NCBI RefSeq assembly: GCF_019929575.1
Contig: NZ_JAHZPU010000011.1
Span: forward strand, 1 to 56,044
Source: Streptococcus infantis
Lineage (GTDB): Bacteria > Bacillota > Bacilli > Lactobacillales > Streptococcaceae
DNA: 56,044 bases
Direction: 5' to 3'
Shown here: piece by piece, positions 36,751 to 47,048 of the stretch
Layout: every line of letters starts with the position of its first letter
Position numbering within the stretch: position 1 is the first letter of the stretch
Notes under the pieces: model-generated
Databases searched by the model: none
The model's input: only the letters and a program-made list of their open reading frames with translations
What the model was told of the DNA's origin: nothing
Made by a program: the position numbers and the translations under genes

Positions 36751-36809
36751 TTGACAAGATGGCTTCATTAGTTTATCATTTAATATAACAACAAATGAAA
36801 GCGCAAACG
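36751..36809 (+). promoter_or_regulatory. bgaC promoter with cre-like site
   Basis: TTGACA (36751-36756), 17 bases and TATCAT (36774-36779) form a good promoter. TGAAAGCGCAAACG at 36796-36809 resembles a cre site with two mismatches and overlaps the expected transcript start. The GntR operator is probably also here. Confidence 0.65.
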
Positions 36810-36830
36810 GAAAAAGTATGGGGTGGTAAA

Positions 36831-38618
36831 ATGACGAGATTTAAAATTGAGGATGATTTTTACCTAGATGGGAAACCATTCAAAATTTTATCTGGTGCCA
36901 TTCATTATTTTAGAATTCCTGAAGATGATTGGTATCATTCATTGTATAATCTCAAGGCTTTAGGTTTCAACACTGTTGAAACATACGTCGCTTGGAATTT
37001 GCATGAGCCAACTGAAGGAAACTTCAATTTTGAAGGCAATCTTAATATTGAAAAATTTCTTCAGACAGCTCAGGACTTAGGTTTGTATGCTATTGTACGA
37101 CCATCTCCCTTTATCTGTGCAGAGTGGGAGTTTGGTGGTTTACCAGCATGGCTTTTAACTAAAGACATGCGAATCCGTTCTTCTGATCCAGCCTTTGTAG
37201 AAATGGTAGGACGCTACTACGATCATTTACTTCCACGTCTTGTTTCGAGATTGTTGGAAAATGGTGGTAACATCCTCATGATGCAGGTTGAAAATGAGTA
37301 CGGTTCATACGGTGAGGATAAGACCTACTTGCGTGAGATTCGCCGATTGATGGAAGAACGTTCAGTGACTTGTCCGCTCTTTACATCTGATGGTCCATGG
37401 CGAGCAACTCTGAAAGCTGGTACCTTGATTGAAGATGATCTCTTTGTGACAGGGAACTTTGGCTCGAAAGCTAACTTCAACTTCTCGCAAATGCAAGAGT
37501 TCTTTGATGAGTATGGTAAGAAATGGCCACTCATGTGTATGGAATTCTGGGATGGATGGTTTAATCGTTGGAAAGAGCCAGTCATCACGCGTGAGCCAGA
37601 AGAGTTGGCAGAAGCTGTTCACGAGGTTCTAGAGCAAGGTTCTATCAACCTTTACATGTTCCACGGTGGAACCAACTTTGGTTTTATGAATGGTTGTTCA
37701 GCTCGAGGAACTATTGACTTACCACAAGTAACATCTTATGATTACGACGCTCTCCTTAATGAAGCTGGGAATCCAACTGCTAAATACATGGCAGTTAAGG
37801 AAATGATGGCGACTTACTATCCTGAGTATCCACAATTAGAGCCACTTTACAAAGAGAGTATGGAAGTCGAAAACATTCCACTGGTTGAGAAAGTTTCTCT
37901 ATTTGAAACCTTGGATAGTTTAGCAAGTCCAACTAAAAGCCTCTATCCTAAGAAAATGGAAGAGTTGGGACAAAGCTATGGCTACCTTCTCTATCGTACA
38001 GAAGCTAGTTGGGATGCAGAAGAAGAACGCATCCGCATCATTGATGGTCGAGACAGAGCTCAGCTATTCGTAGATGGTAAATGGGTTGTAACTCAGTACC
38101 AGACTGAAATTGGTGAAGATATCTTCTATCAAGGAAAAAAGAAAGCGCTCTCTCGTTTTGATATCCTGGTAGAAAATATGGGGCGTGTCAATTACGGGCA
38201 TAAGTTCCTAGCAGATACACAACGGAAAGGGATTCGTACAGGTGTCTGCAAAGACCTACACTTCATGCTGAACTGGGAACACTATCCACTTCCACTTGAT
38301 AATCCTGAAAAGATTGATTTTTCAAAAGGATGGACAGAAGGACAGCCTGCCTTTTACGCCTATGATTTTGAAGTTGAGGCACCGAAGGACACCTACTTAG
38401 AACTATCTGAGTTTGGTAAAGGTATTGCCTATGTCAATGGCCATCATCTCGGACGTTTCTGGAATGTTGGTCCAACCTTATCGCTCTATATTCCGCACAG
38501 CTATCTCAAGGAAGGTGCTAACCGCATCATTATCTTTGAAACTGAAGGGGAGTATAAAGATCACATACACTTAACTCGTAAACCTACACTAAAACATATA
38601 AAGGGGGAAAATTTATGA
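36831..38618 (+). CDS. bgaC: Beta-galactosidase BgaC (GH35)
   Basis: This 595-residue family 35 enzyme cleaves terminal beta-1,3-linked galactose from host glycans. It contains LSGAIHYFRIPEDDWYHSL, ETYVAWNLHEP, QVENEYGSYG (acid/base Glu) and MCMEFWDGWFNRW (nucleophile Glu about 234). No signal peptide is visible, although surface display has been reported in pneumococcus. The start at 36831 gives the length of known BgaC; the in-frame ATG at 36795 lies over the cre-like site. It overlaps the PTS EIIB gene by four bases. Confidence 0.95.
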   Translation: MTRFKIEDDFYLDGKPFKILSGAIHYFRIPEDDWYHSLYNLKALGFNTVETYVAWNLHEPTEGNFNFEGNLNIEKFLQTAQDLGLYAIVRPSPFICAEWEFGGLPAWLLTKDMRIRSSDPAFVEMVGRYYDHLLPRLVSRLLENGGNILMMQVENEYGSYGEDKTYLREIRRLMEERSVTCPLFTSDGPWRATLKAGTLIEDDLFVTGNFGSKANFNFSQMQEFFDEYGKKWPLMCMEFWDGWFNRWKEPVITREPEELAEAVHEVLEQGSINLYMFHGGTNFGFMNGCSARGTIDLPQVTSYDYDALLNEAGNPTAKYMAVKEMMATYYPEYPQLEPLYKESMEVENIPLVEKVSLFETLDSLASPTKSLYPKKMEELGQSYGYLLYRTEASWDAEEERIRIIDGRDRAQLFVDGKWVVTQYQTEIGEDIFYQGKKKALSRFDILVENMGRVNYGHKFLADTQRKGIRTGVCKDLHFMLNWEHYPLPLDNPEKIDFSKGWTEGQPAFYAYDFEVEAPKDTYLELSEFGKGIAYVNGHHLGRFWNVGPTLSLYIPHSYLKEGANRIIIFETEGEYKDHIHLTRKPTLKHIKGENL

Positions 38619-39091
38619 CAATTGTAGGATGCCGTATCGATGGACGTTTGATCCACGGACAAGTAGCAAACCTTTGGTCTGCTAAACTTAATGTTTCACG
38701 TATCATGGTCGTTGACAATGAAGTTGTTAACAACGATGTTGAAAAGAGCGGATTGAAACTTGCAACACCACCAGGTGTAAAACTTAGCATTTTGCCAGTT
38801 GAAAAAGCTGCAGCCAATATCCTTGCTGGAAAATATGACAGCCAACGTCTCTTGATTGTAGCACGCAAACCTGACCGTTTCCTTGGTTTGGTTGAAGCAG
38901 GCGTACCGCTTGAAACAGTCAATGTCGGCAACATGTCTCAAACACCAGAAACACGTGCGATCACACGTTCAATCAACGTTGTAGATAAAGACGTAGAAGA
39001 TTTCCACAAATTGGCGGAAAAAGGTGTTAAACTTACTGCTCAAATGGTTCCAAATGATCCAGTTTCAGACTTTTTGAGCTTATTAAAATAG
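38615..39091 (+). CDS. PTS EIIB, mannose family
   Basis: This 158-residue cytoplasmic phosphotransfer protein has IVGCRIDGRLIHGQVANLW, where His at about 16 is phosphorylated. SQTPETRAITRSINVVDKD is also typical. It passes phosphate from EIIA to the sugar. Coupled to bgaC by overlap, so the imported sugar is likely released by BgaC (galactose or a galactoside such as galacto-N-biose or GalNAc-containing sugar). Confidence 0.94.
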   Translation: MTIVGCRIDGRLIHGQVANLWSAKLNVSRIMVVDNEVVNNDVEKSGLKLATPPGVKLSILPVEKAAANILAGKYDSQRLLIVARKPDRFLGLVEAGVPLETVNVGNMSQTPETRAITRSINVVDKDVEDFHKLAEKGVKLTAQMVPNDPVSDFLSLLK

Positions 39092-39117
39092 GAAAAAATT
39101 TTTAGGAGGTCATTGTT

Positions 39118-40023
39118 ATGATACAATGGTGGCAAATTTTACTTCTCACTTTGTACTCAGCTTATCAAATCTGTGATGAGTTGACGATCGTTTCTTCTGC
39201 AGGTTCCCCTGTATTCGCTGGTTTCATTACTGGTTTAGTCATGGGAGATTTGACAACTGGTTTGTTTATCGGTGGTAGCTTGCAGTTGTTCGTACTTGGG
39301 GTAGGTACCTTTGGTGGTGCTTCTCGTATCGACGCAACTTCTGGTGCGGTTCTTGCGACTGCTTTCTCAGTTTCACAAGGTGTTGAAACTGACCTTGCGA
39401 TCACTACAATCGCTGTACCAGTAGCGGCACTTTTGACTTACTTCGACGTACTTGGTCGTATGACTACTACATTCTTCGCACACCGTATTGATGCTGCGAT
39501 CGAACGCTTTGACTATAAAGCAATCGAACGTAACTACCTTCTTGGTGCGCTTCCATGGGCTGCTTCTCGTGCCCTTCCAGTATTCTTCGCCCTTGCTTTT
39601 GGTGGAGAATTCGTACAAGGTGTTGTAAACCTTGTTAAAGAATACCAATGGGTTGCAGACGGTTTGACTCTTGCAGGTCGTATGCTTCCAGGTCTTGGAT
39701 TCGCTATCTTGCTTCGTTACCTTCCAGTTAAACGTAACCTTCACTACCTTGCTATGGGATTCGGTTTGACAGCTATGTTGACTGTACTTTACTCATACGT
39801 AACAGGTCTTGGTGGAGCAGTTGCTGGTCTCATTGGCACTCTTCCTGCTGACGTTGCTGAAAAAATTGGCTTTGCTAACAACTTCAAAGGATTGTCTATG
39901 ATCGGTATCTCTATCGTGGGTATCTTCCTTGCAGTTGTTCACTTCAAGAACAGCCAAAAAGTTGCTGTAGCAGCACCTTCTACACCATCAGAAAGTGGGG
40001 AAATTGAAGATGACGAATTCTAA
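39118..40023 (+). CDS. PTS EIIC, mannose family
   Basis: This 301-residue membrane permease has about eight hydrophobic segments and the family text VMGDLTTGLFIGGSLQLFVLG (in part) and GTFGGASRIDATSG. It forms the sugar channel with EIID. AGGAGG precedes the ATG. Its 3' end overlaps EIID. Confidence 0.94.
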   Translation: MIQWWQILLLTLYSAYQICDELTIVSSAGSPVFAGFITGLVMGDLTTGLFIGGSLQLFVLGVGTFGGASRIDATSGAVLATAFSVSQGVETDLAITTIAVPVAALLTYFDVLGRMTTTFFAHRIDAAIERFDYKAIERNYLLGALPWAASRALPVFFALAFGGEFVQGVVNLVKEYQWVADGLTLAGRMLPGLGFAILLRYLPVKRNLHYLAMGFGLTAMLTVLYSYVTGLGGAVAGLIGTLPADVAEKIGFANNFKGLSMIGISIVGIFLAVVHFKNSQKVAVAAPSTPSESGEIEDDEF

Positions 40024-40831
40024 TTACAAATTAACAAAAGAAGATTTTAATCAAATTAACAAACGTAGCTTGTTCACTTTCCAATTGGGATGGAACTACG
40101 AACGTATGCAAGCATCAGGTTACCTTTACATGATCTTGCCACAATTGCGTAAAATGTATGGAGATGGAACTCCTGAGTTGAAAGAAATGATGAAAGTTCA
40201 TACTCAATTCTTCAACACTTCACCATTCTTCCACACAATCATCGCTGGTTTTGACCTTGCCATGGAAGAAAAAGATGGCGTTGGTTCAAAAGATGCGGTT
40301 AACGGTATCAAGACTGGTTTGATGGGACCATTCGCTCCTCTTGGAGATACTATCTTTGGTTCACTTGTACCTGCTATCATGGGATCTATCGCTGCAACAA
40401 TGGCTATCGCTGGTCAACCTTGGGGTATCTTCCTTTGGATCGCAGTTGCAGTAGCGTATGACATCTTCCGTTGGAAACAGTTGGAATTTGCATACAAAGA
40501 AGGGGTTAACCTTATCAACAACATGCAGAGCACTTTGACAGCTTTGATTGAAGCTGCATCTGTACTTGGTGTGTTCATGATGGGTGCTCTTGTAGCAACA
40601 ATGATCAACTTTGAAATTTCATACAAATTGCCAATCGGTGAGAAAATGATTGACTTCCAAGACATCTTGAACTCAATCTTCCCACGCTTGCTTCCAGCAA
40701 TCTTCACAGCATTCATCTTCTGGTTGCTTGGTAAGAAAGGTATGAACTCTACAAAAGCAATCGGTATTATTATTGCTCTTGCAGTTGGACTTTCATTCAT
40801 CGGAAAATTCTTGCTTGGAATGGGCGCATAA
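40010..40831 (+). CDS. PTS EIID, mannose family
   Basis: This 273-residue membrane subunit shows QLGWNYERMQASGYLYMILP, HTQFFNTSPFFHTIIAGF and GPFAPLGDTIFGSLVPAIMG, the usual EIID pattern. The start at 40010 (MTNSNYKLTKEDF) follows GGGGAA and overlaps EIIC by 14 bases; the upstream GTG at 39995 is less likely. Confidence 0.94.
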   Translation: MTNSNYKLTKEDFNQINKRSLFTFQLGWNYERMQASGYLYMILPQLRKMYGDGTPELKEMMKVHTQFFNTSPFFHTIIAGFDLAMEEKDGVGSKDAVNGIKTGLMGPFAPLGDTIFGSLVPAIMGSIAATMAIAGQPWGIFLWIAVAVAYDIFRWKQLEFAYKEGVNLINNMQSTLTALIEAASVLGVFMMGALVATMINFEISYKLPIGEKMIDFQDILNSIFPRLLPAIFTAFIFWLLGKKGMNSTKAIGIIIALAVGLSFIGKFLLGMGA

Positions 40832-40834
40832 TTT

Positions 40835-41239
40835 ATGACGAAATCATTGATTTTAGTGAGCCATGGACGTTTTTGTGAAGAACTTAAAGGTAGCACAGAA
40901 ATGATTATGGGTCCACAAGACAACATTCATGCGGTAGCTCTTCTTCCAGAAGATGGACCAGAAGATTTCACTGCGAAATTTGAAGCAGCTGTCGAAGGTT
41001 TGGATGATTTCCTAGTCTTTGCTGACCTCCTTGGTGGAACACCATGTAACGTGGTGAGCCGTCTGATTATGGAAGGTCGTGATATCGAACTTTATGCAGG
41101 AATGAATCTTCCAATGGTGATTGAATTTATCAATGCAAGCCTAACTGGCGCTGATGCAGATTATAAGAGTCGTGCTTCAGAGAGCATTGTCAAAGTTAAT
41201 GATCTATTGGCAAGCTTCGATGACGATGAAGATGAATAA
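40835..41239 (+). CDS. PTS EIIA, mannose family
   Basis: This 134-residue protein accepts phosphate from HPr. SLILVSHGRFCEELKGS carries the phospho-His at about residue 10, and DLLGGTPCNV is the second family motif. Its TAA stop at 41237-41239 forms the first bases of a BOX element. Confidence 0.94.
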   Translation: MTKSLILVSHGRFCEELKGSTEMIMGPQDNIHAVALLPEDGPEDFTAKFEAAVEGLDDFLVFADLLGGTPCNVVSRLIMEGRDIELYAGMNLPMVIEFINASLTGADADYKSRASESIVKVNDLLASFDDDEDE

Positions 41240-41343
41240 TACTCTTCAAAAATCAAATTCAAACCACGTCAGCTTCGCCTTGCTGTACTCGAGTACAGCC
41301 TTCGGCTAGCTTCCTAGTTTGCTCTTTGATTTTCATTGAGTAT
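41238..41343 (+). repeat. BOX element, boxA-boxC form
   Basis: It starts ATACTCTTCAAAAATC, has the boxA part AACCACGTCAGCTTCGCC, a short centre, then the boxC part GGCTAGCTTCCTAG and TTTGATTTTCATTGAGTAT. BoxB is missing, a known arrangement. The left end overlaps the EIIA stop codon. Confidence 0.9.
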
Positions 41344-41390
41344 ACGATGTGACAACGTGAAAATCGTTAGAGCATTTTATATAGAATATA

Positions 41391-41444
41391 AATGGGAATG
41401 GGACTTACTCCCATTCCCATATTTTAAATAAAAAACAATATAAT
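41391..41444 (+). promoter_or_regulatory. Terminator hairpin and agaS promoter -10
   Basis: ATGGGAATGGGA pairs perfectly with TCCCATTCCCAT (41409-41420), followed by ATTTTAAATA; it is a likely terminator or attenuator after the PTS genes. A perfect TATAAT at 41439-41444 follows 20 bases before the agaS start, so agaS-lacD may be expressed separately. Confidence 0.55.
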
Positions 41445-41463
41445 AATAGATTAGAGGGACTCA

Positions 41464-42630
41464 ATGCTAGATTATACAAAAGAAGAATTGCTTGAGTTGG
41501 GGGCAGAAATCACAACACGCGAAATCTACCAACAACCAGATGTTTGGAAAGAAGCTTTTGAAGCTTATCAAGAACGACGTGATGAAATTGCAGCCTTCTT
41601 GCAAGGCATTGCAGATAAACATGACTACATTAAAGTTATCTTGACTGGTGCTGGTACTTCAGCTTATGTAGGTGATACCTTGGTTCCTTACTTCAAGGAA
41701 GTCTATGACGAACGTAAATGGAATTTCAATGCTATTGCGACAACTGATATCGTAGCAAATCCACAAACTTATTTGAAAAAAGATGTGGCGACTGTTTTGG
41801 TGTCATTTGCACGAAGCGGGAACTCACCTGAGAGTGTAGCAACAGTTGATTTGGCTAAGGCCTTGGTTGATGAACTTTATCAAGTGACCATCACCTGTGC
41901 TGCTGAAGGAAAATTAGCTCTCCAAGCACATGGTGATGACCGCAACCTCTTGCTCTTGCAACCAGCTGCTTCTAACGATGCTGGCTTTGCCATGACTTCA
42001 AGCTTCACTTCAATGATGTTGACCGCACTTTTGGTATTTGATCCAACAGAATTTGCTGTTAAAGTTGAACGATTTGAAGTGCTTTCTAGTCTTGCTCGCA
42101 AAGTTCTTGACAATGTAGCAGATGTCAAAGAGTTGGTTGACCTAGACTTTAATCGTGTGATTTATCTAGGTGCAGGTCCATTCTTCGGACTTGCTCATGA
42201 AGCACAACTGAAAATTTTGGAATTGACTGCTGGTCAAGTTGCGACTATGTATGAAAGTCCAGTCGGCTTCCGTCACGGTCCAAAATCTCTTATCAATGAA
42301 GATACTGTAGTTTTGGTCTTCGGTACTACAACAGATTATACTCGTAAGTATGACTTGGACTTGGTTCGTGAAGTTGCTGGGGATCAAATTGCCCGTCGCG
42401 TTGTGCTTTTAAGCGATCAAGCCTTTGGACTTGAGAATGTGAAGGAAGTAGCGCTTGGCTGCGGTGGCGTTTTGAATGATGTTTACCGTGTTTTCCCTTA
42501 CATCGTTTACGGTCAATTATTTGCACTTTTGACTTCGCTTAAGGTTGGAAACAGACCTGATACACCATCACCAACAGGTACAGTGAACCGTGTTGTTCAA
42601 GGTGTCATTATTCACGAGTTTGAAAAATAA
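41464..42630 (+). CDS. agaS: SIS-domain sugar isomerase/deaminase AgaS
   Basis: This 388-residue protein has two SIS domains (about 30-190 and 210-360). The first shows [12 protein letters not shown] and [14 protein letters not shown]; the second shows [20 protein letters not shown] and [14 protein letters not shown]. AgaS is reported to convert galactosamine-6-phosphate to tagatose-6-phosphate with loss of ammonia. This fits the neighbouring mannose-family PTS and tagatose-bisphosphate aldolase. The ribosome site AGAGGGA is moderate. Confidence 0.92.
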   Translation: MLDYTKEELLELGAEITTREIYQQPDVWKEAFEAYQERRDEIAAFLQGIADKHDYIKVILTGAGTSAYVGDTLVPYFKEVYDERKWNFNAIATTDIVANPQTYLKKDVATVLVSFARSGNSPESVATVDLAKALVDELYQVTITCAAEGKLALQAHGDDRNLLLLQPAASNDAGFAMTSSFTSMMLTALLVFDPTEFAVKVERFEVLSSLARKVLDNVADVKELVDLDFNRVIYLGAGPFFGLAHEAQLKILELTAGQVATMYESPVGFRHGPKSLINEDTVVLVFGTTTDYTRKYDLDLVREVAGDQIARRVVLLSDQAFGLENVKEVALGCGGVLNDVYRVFPYIVYGQLFALLTSLKVGNRPDTPSPTGTVNRVVQGVIIHEFEK

Positions 42631-42640
42631 GGAAGAATCT

Positions 42641-43636
42641 ATGAGTAAATTAACATTAAGCCCCAATAAACTTGCTTGCATGCAAAAACTCTCTGATGAG
42701 AATGGTATCATCTCAGCTCTTGCCTTTGACCAACGTGGTGCTTTGAAACGCCTTATGGCTCAATACCAAACAGAAGAGCCAACAGTAGCTCAAATGGAAG
42801 AATTAAAAGTCTTGGTAGCAGATGAATTGACGAAATACGCTTCATCTATGCTTCTTGACCCTGAGTATGGACTTCCTGCTACTAAAGCTCTTGATCCAAA
42901 TGCTGGTCTTCTCCTTGCTTATGAGAAAACTGGATACGATACAACAAGTACAAAACGCTTGCCAGACTGCTTGAATGTTTGGTCTGCAAAACGTATCAAA
43001 GAACAAGGTGCAGATGCTGTTAAGTTCTTGCTTTACTATGATGTAGACAGCGCTGACGAACTTAACCAACAAAAACAAGCCTACATCGAACGTATTGGTT
43101 CTGAGTGTGTGGCAGAGGATATTCCATTCTTCCTTGAAATCCTTGCTTACGATGAAAAGATTGCGGATGCAGGTTCTGCTGAATACGCTAAAGTGAAACC
43201 TCACAAGGTTATCGGTGCTATGAAGGTCTTCTCAGACTCACGTTTTAACATCGATGTCTTGAAAGTAGAAGTTCCAGTTAACGTGAAATACGTTGAAGGA
43301 TTTGGCGATGGCGAAATCGTTCATACACGCGAAGAAGCAGCTGCTTTCTTCAAAGCTCAAGACGAAGCAACTAACCTTCCATACATCTACTTGAGTGCAG
43401 GTGTATCAGCTAAACTTTTCCAAGAGACACTTGTCTTTGCCCACGAATCAGGCGCAAACTTCAACGGAGTTCTTTGTGGACGTGCTACATGGGCTGGATC
43501 AGTTGAAGCTTACATCAAAGATGGTGAAGCGGCAGCTCGCGAATGGCTTCGTACAACAGGATTTGAAAACATTGATGAACTCAATAAAGTACTTCAAACA
43601 ACAGCTACTTCATGGACTGAACGTGTAGAAGCATAG
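42641..43636 (+). CDS. lacD: Tagatose 1,6-bisphosphate aldolase LacD
   Basis: This 331-residue class I aldolase splits tagatose 1,6-bisphosphate to dihydroxyacetone phosphate and glyceraldehyde 3-phosphate. It begins [20 protein letters not shown] and has [23 protein letters not shown] (Schiff-base Lys region), [14 protein letters not shown] and LSAGVS. The start at 42641 is preceded by AAGGAAG; the upstream Met at 42590 lies inside agaS. Together with AgaS it links amino-galactose or galactose uptake to glycolysis. A tagatose-6-phosphate kinase (LacC) is not seen in the window. Confidence 0.93.
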   Translation: MSKLTLSPNKLACMQKLSDENGIISALAFDQRGALKRLMAQYQTEEPTVAQMEELKVLVADELTKYASSMLLDPEYGLPATKALDPNAGLLLAYEKTGYDTTSTKRLPDCLNVWSAKRIKEQGADAVKFLLYYDVDSADELNQQKQAYIERIGSECVAEDIPFFLEILAYDEKIADAGSAEYAKVKPHKVIGAMKVFSDSRFNIDVLKVEVPVNVKYVEGFGDGEIVHTREEAAAFFKAQDEATNLPYIYLSAGVSAKLFQETLVFAHESGANFNGVLCGRATWAGSVEAYIKDGEAAAREWLRTTGFENIDELNKVLQTTATSWTERVEA

Positions 43637-43684
43637 AACAGAAATAGAAGGAACTACTTTTGTTAAGAAAATATTTATGGTTTC

Positions 43685-43753
43685 TTGACAAAGGTGTCTG
43701 TAAATCATACAATAAAACCATAGAACGTGAATGCGCTTTCTATGGTTTGTTTA
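43685..43753 (+). promoter_or_regulatory. galM promoter overlapped by a hairpin
   Basis: A perfect TTGACA (43685-43690), 17 bases, TACAAT (43708-43713) promoter is followed at once by a hairpin: AAACCATAGAA (43715-43725) pairs with TTCTATGGTTT (43738-43748), then GTTTACTT. The loop contains TGAATGCGCTTTCT (43728-43741), a two-mismatch cre-like sequence. The hairpin may end the lacD transcript, while the promoter starts galM within it. Confidence 0.6.
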
Positions 43754-43782
43754 CTTAATTGAAATAGAAAAAGGAGAGAAGG

Positions 43783-44820
43783 ATGAAAGCATACACAGAA
43801 CGTGTATTTGGGAAAGTTGATGGCAAGGATGTCCTCGCTTACCGTTTTGAAACGGAGGCAGGTTATCAACTGGAAATCATGACTTATGGAGCCACAATTC
43901 TACGCTATGTAACTCCAGATAAGGCTGGCAATTTTGCCAATGTTATTCTTGGTTTTGATGATTTTGAAAGCTATGTGGGCAATAGCCCTAAACATGGAGC
44001 AAGTGTAGGTCCAGTTGCAGGTCGTATCGCAGGTGCAACATTTGAACTCAATGGGAAGACCTATGAACTCGAAGTTAACAATGCTAGCAACTGTAACCAC
44101 AGTGGCTCAACTGGTTGGGATTCTAGCTTGTTTGAGCTAGTCGAAGTGAATGATCATGGTTTGACTCTTTACACAGAAAGAGCAGACGGGACTGGAGGTT
44201 TCCCTGGAAATCTTAAGATCTGGATTAGCTACAACTTGGAAGAAAGTGGTGCCTACGAAGTTAGCTATAAGGTGACGACGGACCAGGATACCTTGGTTAA
44301 TCCAACCAATCATAGCTACTTTAACTTGTCAGGTGATTTCACTCAGACAGTTGACCGCCATGTTTTCCAACTGAATACAGAGGGTATCTATCCAATCGCT
44401 CCTGACGGTGTCCCAGCTAAAACCCCAGATGCTAACCGTGATGTGGTCAAACATATCTACAATGGTGCCTTGTTGAAAGATATCTTTGCAGACGAAGATG
44501 AACAGATTCAACTCGTATCTGGATTGGACCATCCATTTGCTCTTCCTGCAGGACATGATAATGCTGGTTTCCTCTATGACCAAGGATCAGGTCGCTTCCT
44601 GCTCTTCAAGACAGAAGCACCTTGCTTTGTAGTCTACACCGCTAACTTTGTGGATGAGAGTGTCATTATCGCTGGTCAACCAATGATTCAACATAATGGG
44701 ATTGCTCTTGAGGCGCAAGCTTTACCAGATGCTATTCATAGTGACCTGAAAGATCAAGTTATCCTCAAAGCAGGTGAAACTTTCACAAGCAAAACACGTT
44801 ACGAAATCGTTGTTAAATAA
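43783..44820 (+). CDS. galM: Aldose 1-epimerase (galactose mutarotase) GalM
   Basis: This 345-residue enzyme interconverts alpha and beta galactose. Motifs are VGPVAGRIAGATFEL, NPTNHSYFNLSGD (catalytic His about 182) and GIALEAQALPDAIHSD (catalytic Glu about 309). AAGGAGAGAAGG precedes the ATG. Beta-galactose freed by BgaC would need mutarotation before the Leloir pathway, which explains the location. Confidence 0.94.
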   Translation: MKAYTERVFGKVDGKDVLAYRFETEAGYQLEIMTYGATILRYVTPDKAGNFANVILGFDDFESYVGNSPKHGASVGPVAGRIAGATFELNGKTYELEVNNASNCNHSGSTGWDSSLFELVEVNDHGLTLYTERADGTGGFPGNLKIWISYNLEESGAYEVSYKVTTDQDTLVNPTNHSYFNLSGDFTQTVDRHVFQLNTEGIYPIAPDGVPAKTPDANRDVVKHIYNGALLKDIFADEDEQIQLVSGLDHPFALPAGHDNAGFLYDQGSGRFLLFKTEAPCFVVYTANFVDESVIIAGQPMIQHNGIALEAQALPDAIHSDLKDQVILKAGETFTSKTRYEIVVK

Positions 44821-44821
44821 T

Positions 44822-44860
44822 AAAAATTCTCTGAAGTCATAGGATTTCAGAGAATTTTTT
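44822..44860. terminator. Bidirectional terminator galM/rnjA
   Basis: AAAATTCTCTGAA pairs with TTTCAGAGAATTTT around a 9-11 base loop, with A and T runs on both sides. It serves the convergent galM and RNase J genes. Confidence 0.85.
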
Positions 44861-44861
44861 A

Positions 44862-46541
44862 TTATTCTTCATCTGGTGTGAGAATCATCGGAATGATGAT
44901 TGGTTCACGTTCCGTATTTTCATAAAGGAATGGTCGAATGGCATTTACGATAGCGCCATTGACAGACTGGACGCTGGCATCTTTGTTTTTCAAAGCGATA
45001 CGAATAGCATTGAAAAGGATACGTTGGCTTTGGCGAATCAAGTCACCAGACTCTCTCATGTAGACAAATCCACGGCTGAGAATATCTGGTCCAGATAGGA
45101 TCATCTGAGACTTGAAGTCAACGGTTGCGACAGCCAGTACAACACCATCTTCAGATAGATCGCGACGATCTTTAAGCACAGCTGCACCGATTTCGCCGAT
45201 ACGATTGCCATCGACGTAGATATCCTGAGCATTGAAATGGCCTGCGATACGGGCAGAGTTTGCAGTGAGGGCAAGCACATCACCATTACTCATGATAAAG
45301 ATATTGTCCTTCTCTACGCCAGTATCTACGGCAAGTCCAGCGTGGACTTTCTGCATGCGATATTCACCGTGAACAGGCATGAAGTATTTTGGCTTGATGA
45401 GGCGGAGCATGAGTTTTTGCTCTTGCTGGCCACCGTGTCCAGATGTATGGATGTTGTTAATCTTACCATGGATAACTTCAACACCAGCTTCAGAAATGAT
45501 GTTAATCAGCTTGTTAACGCTGGTGGTATTTCCTGGAATTGGGCTAGATGAGAAGATAACGGTATCGCCAGGTTGGAGTTGCACTTGACGGTGGGTTCCG
45601 TTAGCGATACGTGAGAGAGCGGCCATAGGTTCACCCTGACTTCCCGTACAAAGGATAAGAATCTCACCCGCAGGGTAATCTTTAATTTCATTTGGCTCGA
45701 TAAAGGTTCCCTTAGGTGCCTTGATGTAGCCAAGTTCAATCCCGTTGACAATGGCCTTTTCCATAGAGCGCCCAAAGACAGCGATTTTACGACCAGTCTT
45801 AACAGCAGCTTCCGTTGCTTGTTGGAGACGGAAGATATTTGAGGCAAAGGATGCAAAGATGATACGTCCTTCGATACCTTGGATAATCTTCATGATCGAC
45901 TGGCCGACAACCTTTTCAGAGTTTGTAAAGGTTGGCACTTCAGCATTGGTCGAGTCAGAGAGTAAGCAAAGCACTCCGTCTTCACCTAGCGCTGCCATGC
46001 GGTGCAAGTCTGCAGGTTCCCCAACTGGTGTAAAGTCAAACTTGAAATCTCCCGTACAGACGATTTTCCCTTGAGGGGTATGGATGACGATTCCCAATGG
46101 CTCTGGAATCGAGTGGGTTGTTCTAAAGAAAGTTGCTTTAAGGTTTTTAAAGGTCAACTCCGTGTTGTGGTTGATTTCGTGAAGTGTAGCATTACGCAAA
46201 AGTCCATGCTCTTCGAGTTTTCCACGGATTAATGCAAGGGCCAGTGGACCAGCATAGATAGGGATGTTTGCTTGCTTGAGCAAGAAAGGAATCCCTCCGA
46301 TATGGTCCTCGTGTCCGTGTGTAATCAAGAGAGCCTTGACGCGGTCGATATTTTCTACAATATAAGAGTAATCAGGGATAACGTAGTCGATACCAAGCAG
46401 GTCATCCTCAGGGAATTTAATCCCTGCATCAACGATGATAATTTCGTCTTGATATTCGATTCCGTATGTATTTTTACCGATTTCTCCTAGACCACCAATG
46501 GCAAAAACGCCGACTTCTTCTGGTTTAAGAGTGTAGGCCAT
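44862..46541 (-). CDS. rnjA: Ribonuclease J (RNase J1)
   Basis: This 559-residue metallo-beta-lactamase/beta-CASP nuclease has 5'-3' exonuclease and endonuclease activity in RNA decay. The zinc motif is [17 protein letters not shown] (His-x-His-x-Asp-His at about 74-79). Other marks are [27 protein letters not shown] and [15 protein letters not shown]. Coupled with rpoY one base upstream. The length fits RNase J1. Confidence 0.95.
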   Translation of the reverse strand: MAYTLKPEEVGVFAIGGLGEIGKNTYGIEYQDEIIIVDAGIKFPEDDLLGIDYVIPDYSYIVENIDRVKALLITHGHEDHIGGIPFLLKQANIPIYAGPLALALIRGKLEEHGLLRNATLHEINHNTELTFKNLKATFFRTTHSIPEPLGIVIHTPQGKIVCTGDFKFDFTPVGEPADLHRMAALGEDGVLCLLSDSTNAEVPTFTNSEKVVGQSIMKIIQGIEGRIIFASFASNIFRLQQATEAAVKTGRKIAVFGRSMEKAIVNGIELGYIKAPKGTFIEPNEIKDYPAGEILILCTGSQGEPMAALSRIANGTHRQVQLQPGDTVIFSSSPIPGNTTSVNKLINIISEAGVEVIHGKINNIHTSGHGGQQEQKLMLRLIKPKYFMPVHGEYRMQKVHAGLAVDTGVEKDNIFIMSNGDVLALTANSARIAGHFNAQDIYVDGNRIGEIGAAVLKDRRDLSEDGVVLAVATVDFKSQMILSGPDILSRGFVYMRESGDLIRQSQRILFNAIRIALKNKDASVQSVNGAIVNAIRPFLYENTEREPIIIPMILTPDEE

Positions 46542-46542
46542 A

Positions 46543-46776
46543 TTAGAACTCCGTAATTTCGAATGCGCCAGTTTCTTTTTCGTAGTCTAGCAATTTGTCA
46601 GACAAGAGTTCGATATACTCGATATTATATTCTGGACGATTTTCTTCGACAAGTTGGCGAGCAGCAATACGTCCTTCAAGTTCTGAACTAGCATCGATGT
46701 CTAAGTATAGTGAGCGTGTTGTTTCACGACGTGGGCTGCGTTCTTTTGTTTCTTGATAAAAAACTTTGTAAATCAT
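46543..46776 (-). CDS. rpoY: RNA polymerase epsilon subunit RpoY
   Basis: This 77-residue protein starts [19 protein letters not shown] and contains [18 protein letters not shown], the pattern of the RpoY/YkzG family, a small RNA polymerase subunit of Firmicutes. The start at 46776 follows AAAGGAAA; an in-frame Met at 46812 adds a non-conserved tail. Location directly before RNase J is the usual order. Confidence 0.93.
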   Translation of the reverse strand: MIYKVFYQETKERSPRRETTRSLYLDIDASSELEGRIAARQLVEENRPEYNIEYIELLSDKLLDYEKETGAFEITEF

Positions 46777-46977
46777 ATGTTTCCTTTCTGCTTTCAGGTC
46801 AGCTATATTCAAAAATGCTCAGTTTGAAGCTGGTTTGATTCCAGTTCATTTTTTGTCTTTATTGACCTTGATTCGTTACAATTATCTCAATTATAACATA
46901 AAAAGGGGAATTAGTAAAAGCAGGAAACATGAAAGTAAGGAGCTTGAAATGGGTTTCATTATACCTTGTAAAAGTAT

Positions 46978-47006
46978 TTGAAGCCATCAGATGCAAGTGC
47001 TATAAT
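46978..47006 (+). promoter_or_regulatory. Promoter of the small membrane peptide genes
   Basis: TTGAAG (46978-46983), 17 bases and a perfect TATAAT (47001-47006) with TG at 46998-46999 (extended -10). The first start codon is 43 bases downstream. Confidence 0.75.
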
Positions 47007-47048
47007 AAAGTTAGAAAAGAGGTTTTTCTTGATTAAGGAGGACTAGCT

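Noticed and set aside
40414..40926. 170-codon minus-strand frame over the EIID-EIIA junction
   Set aside because: It crosses two coupled genes in antisense and has no start signal.
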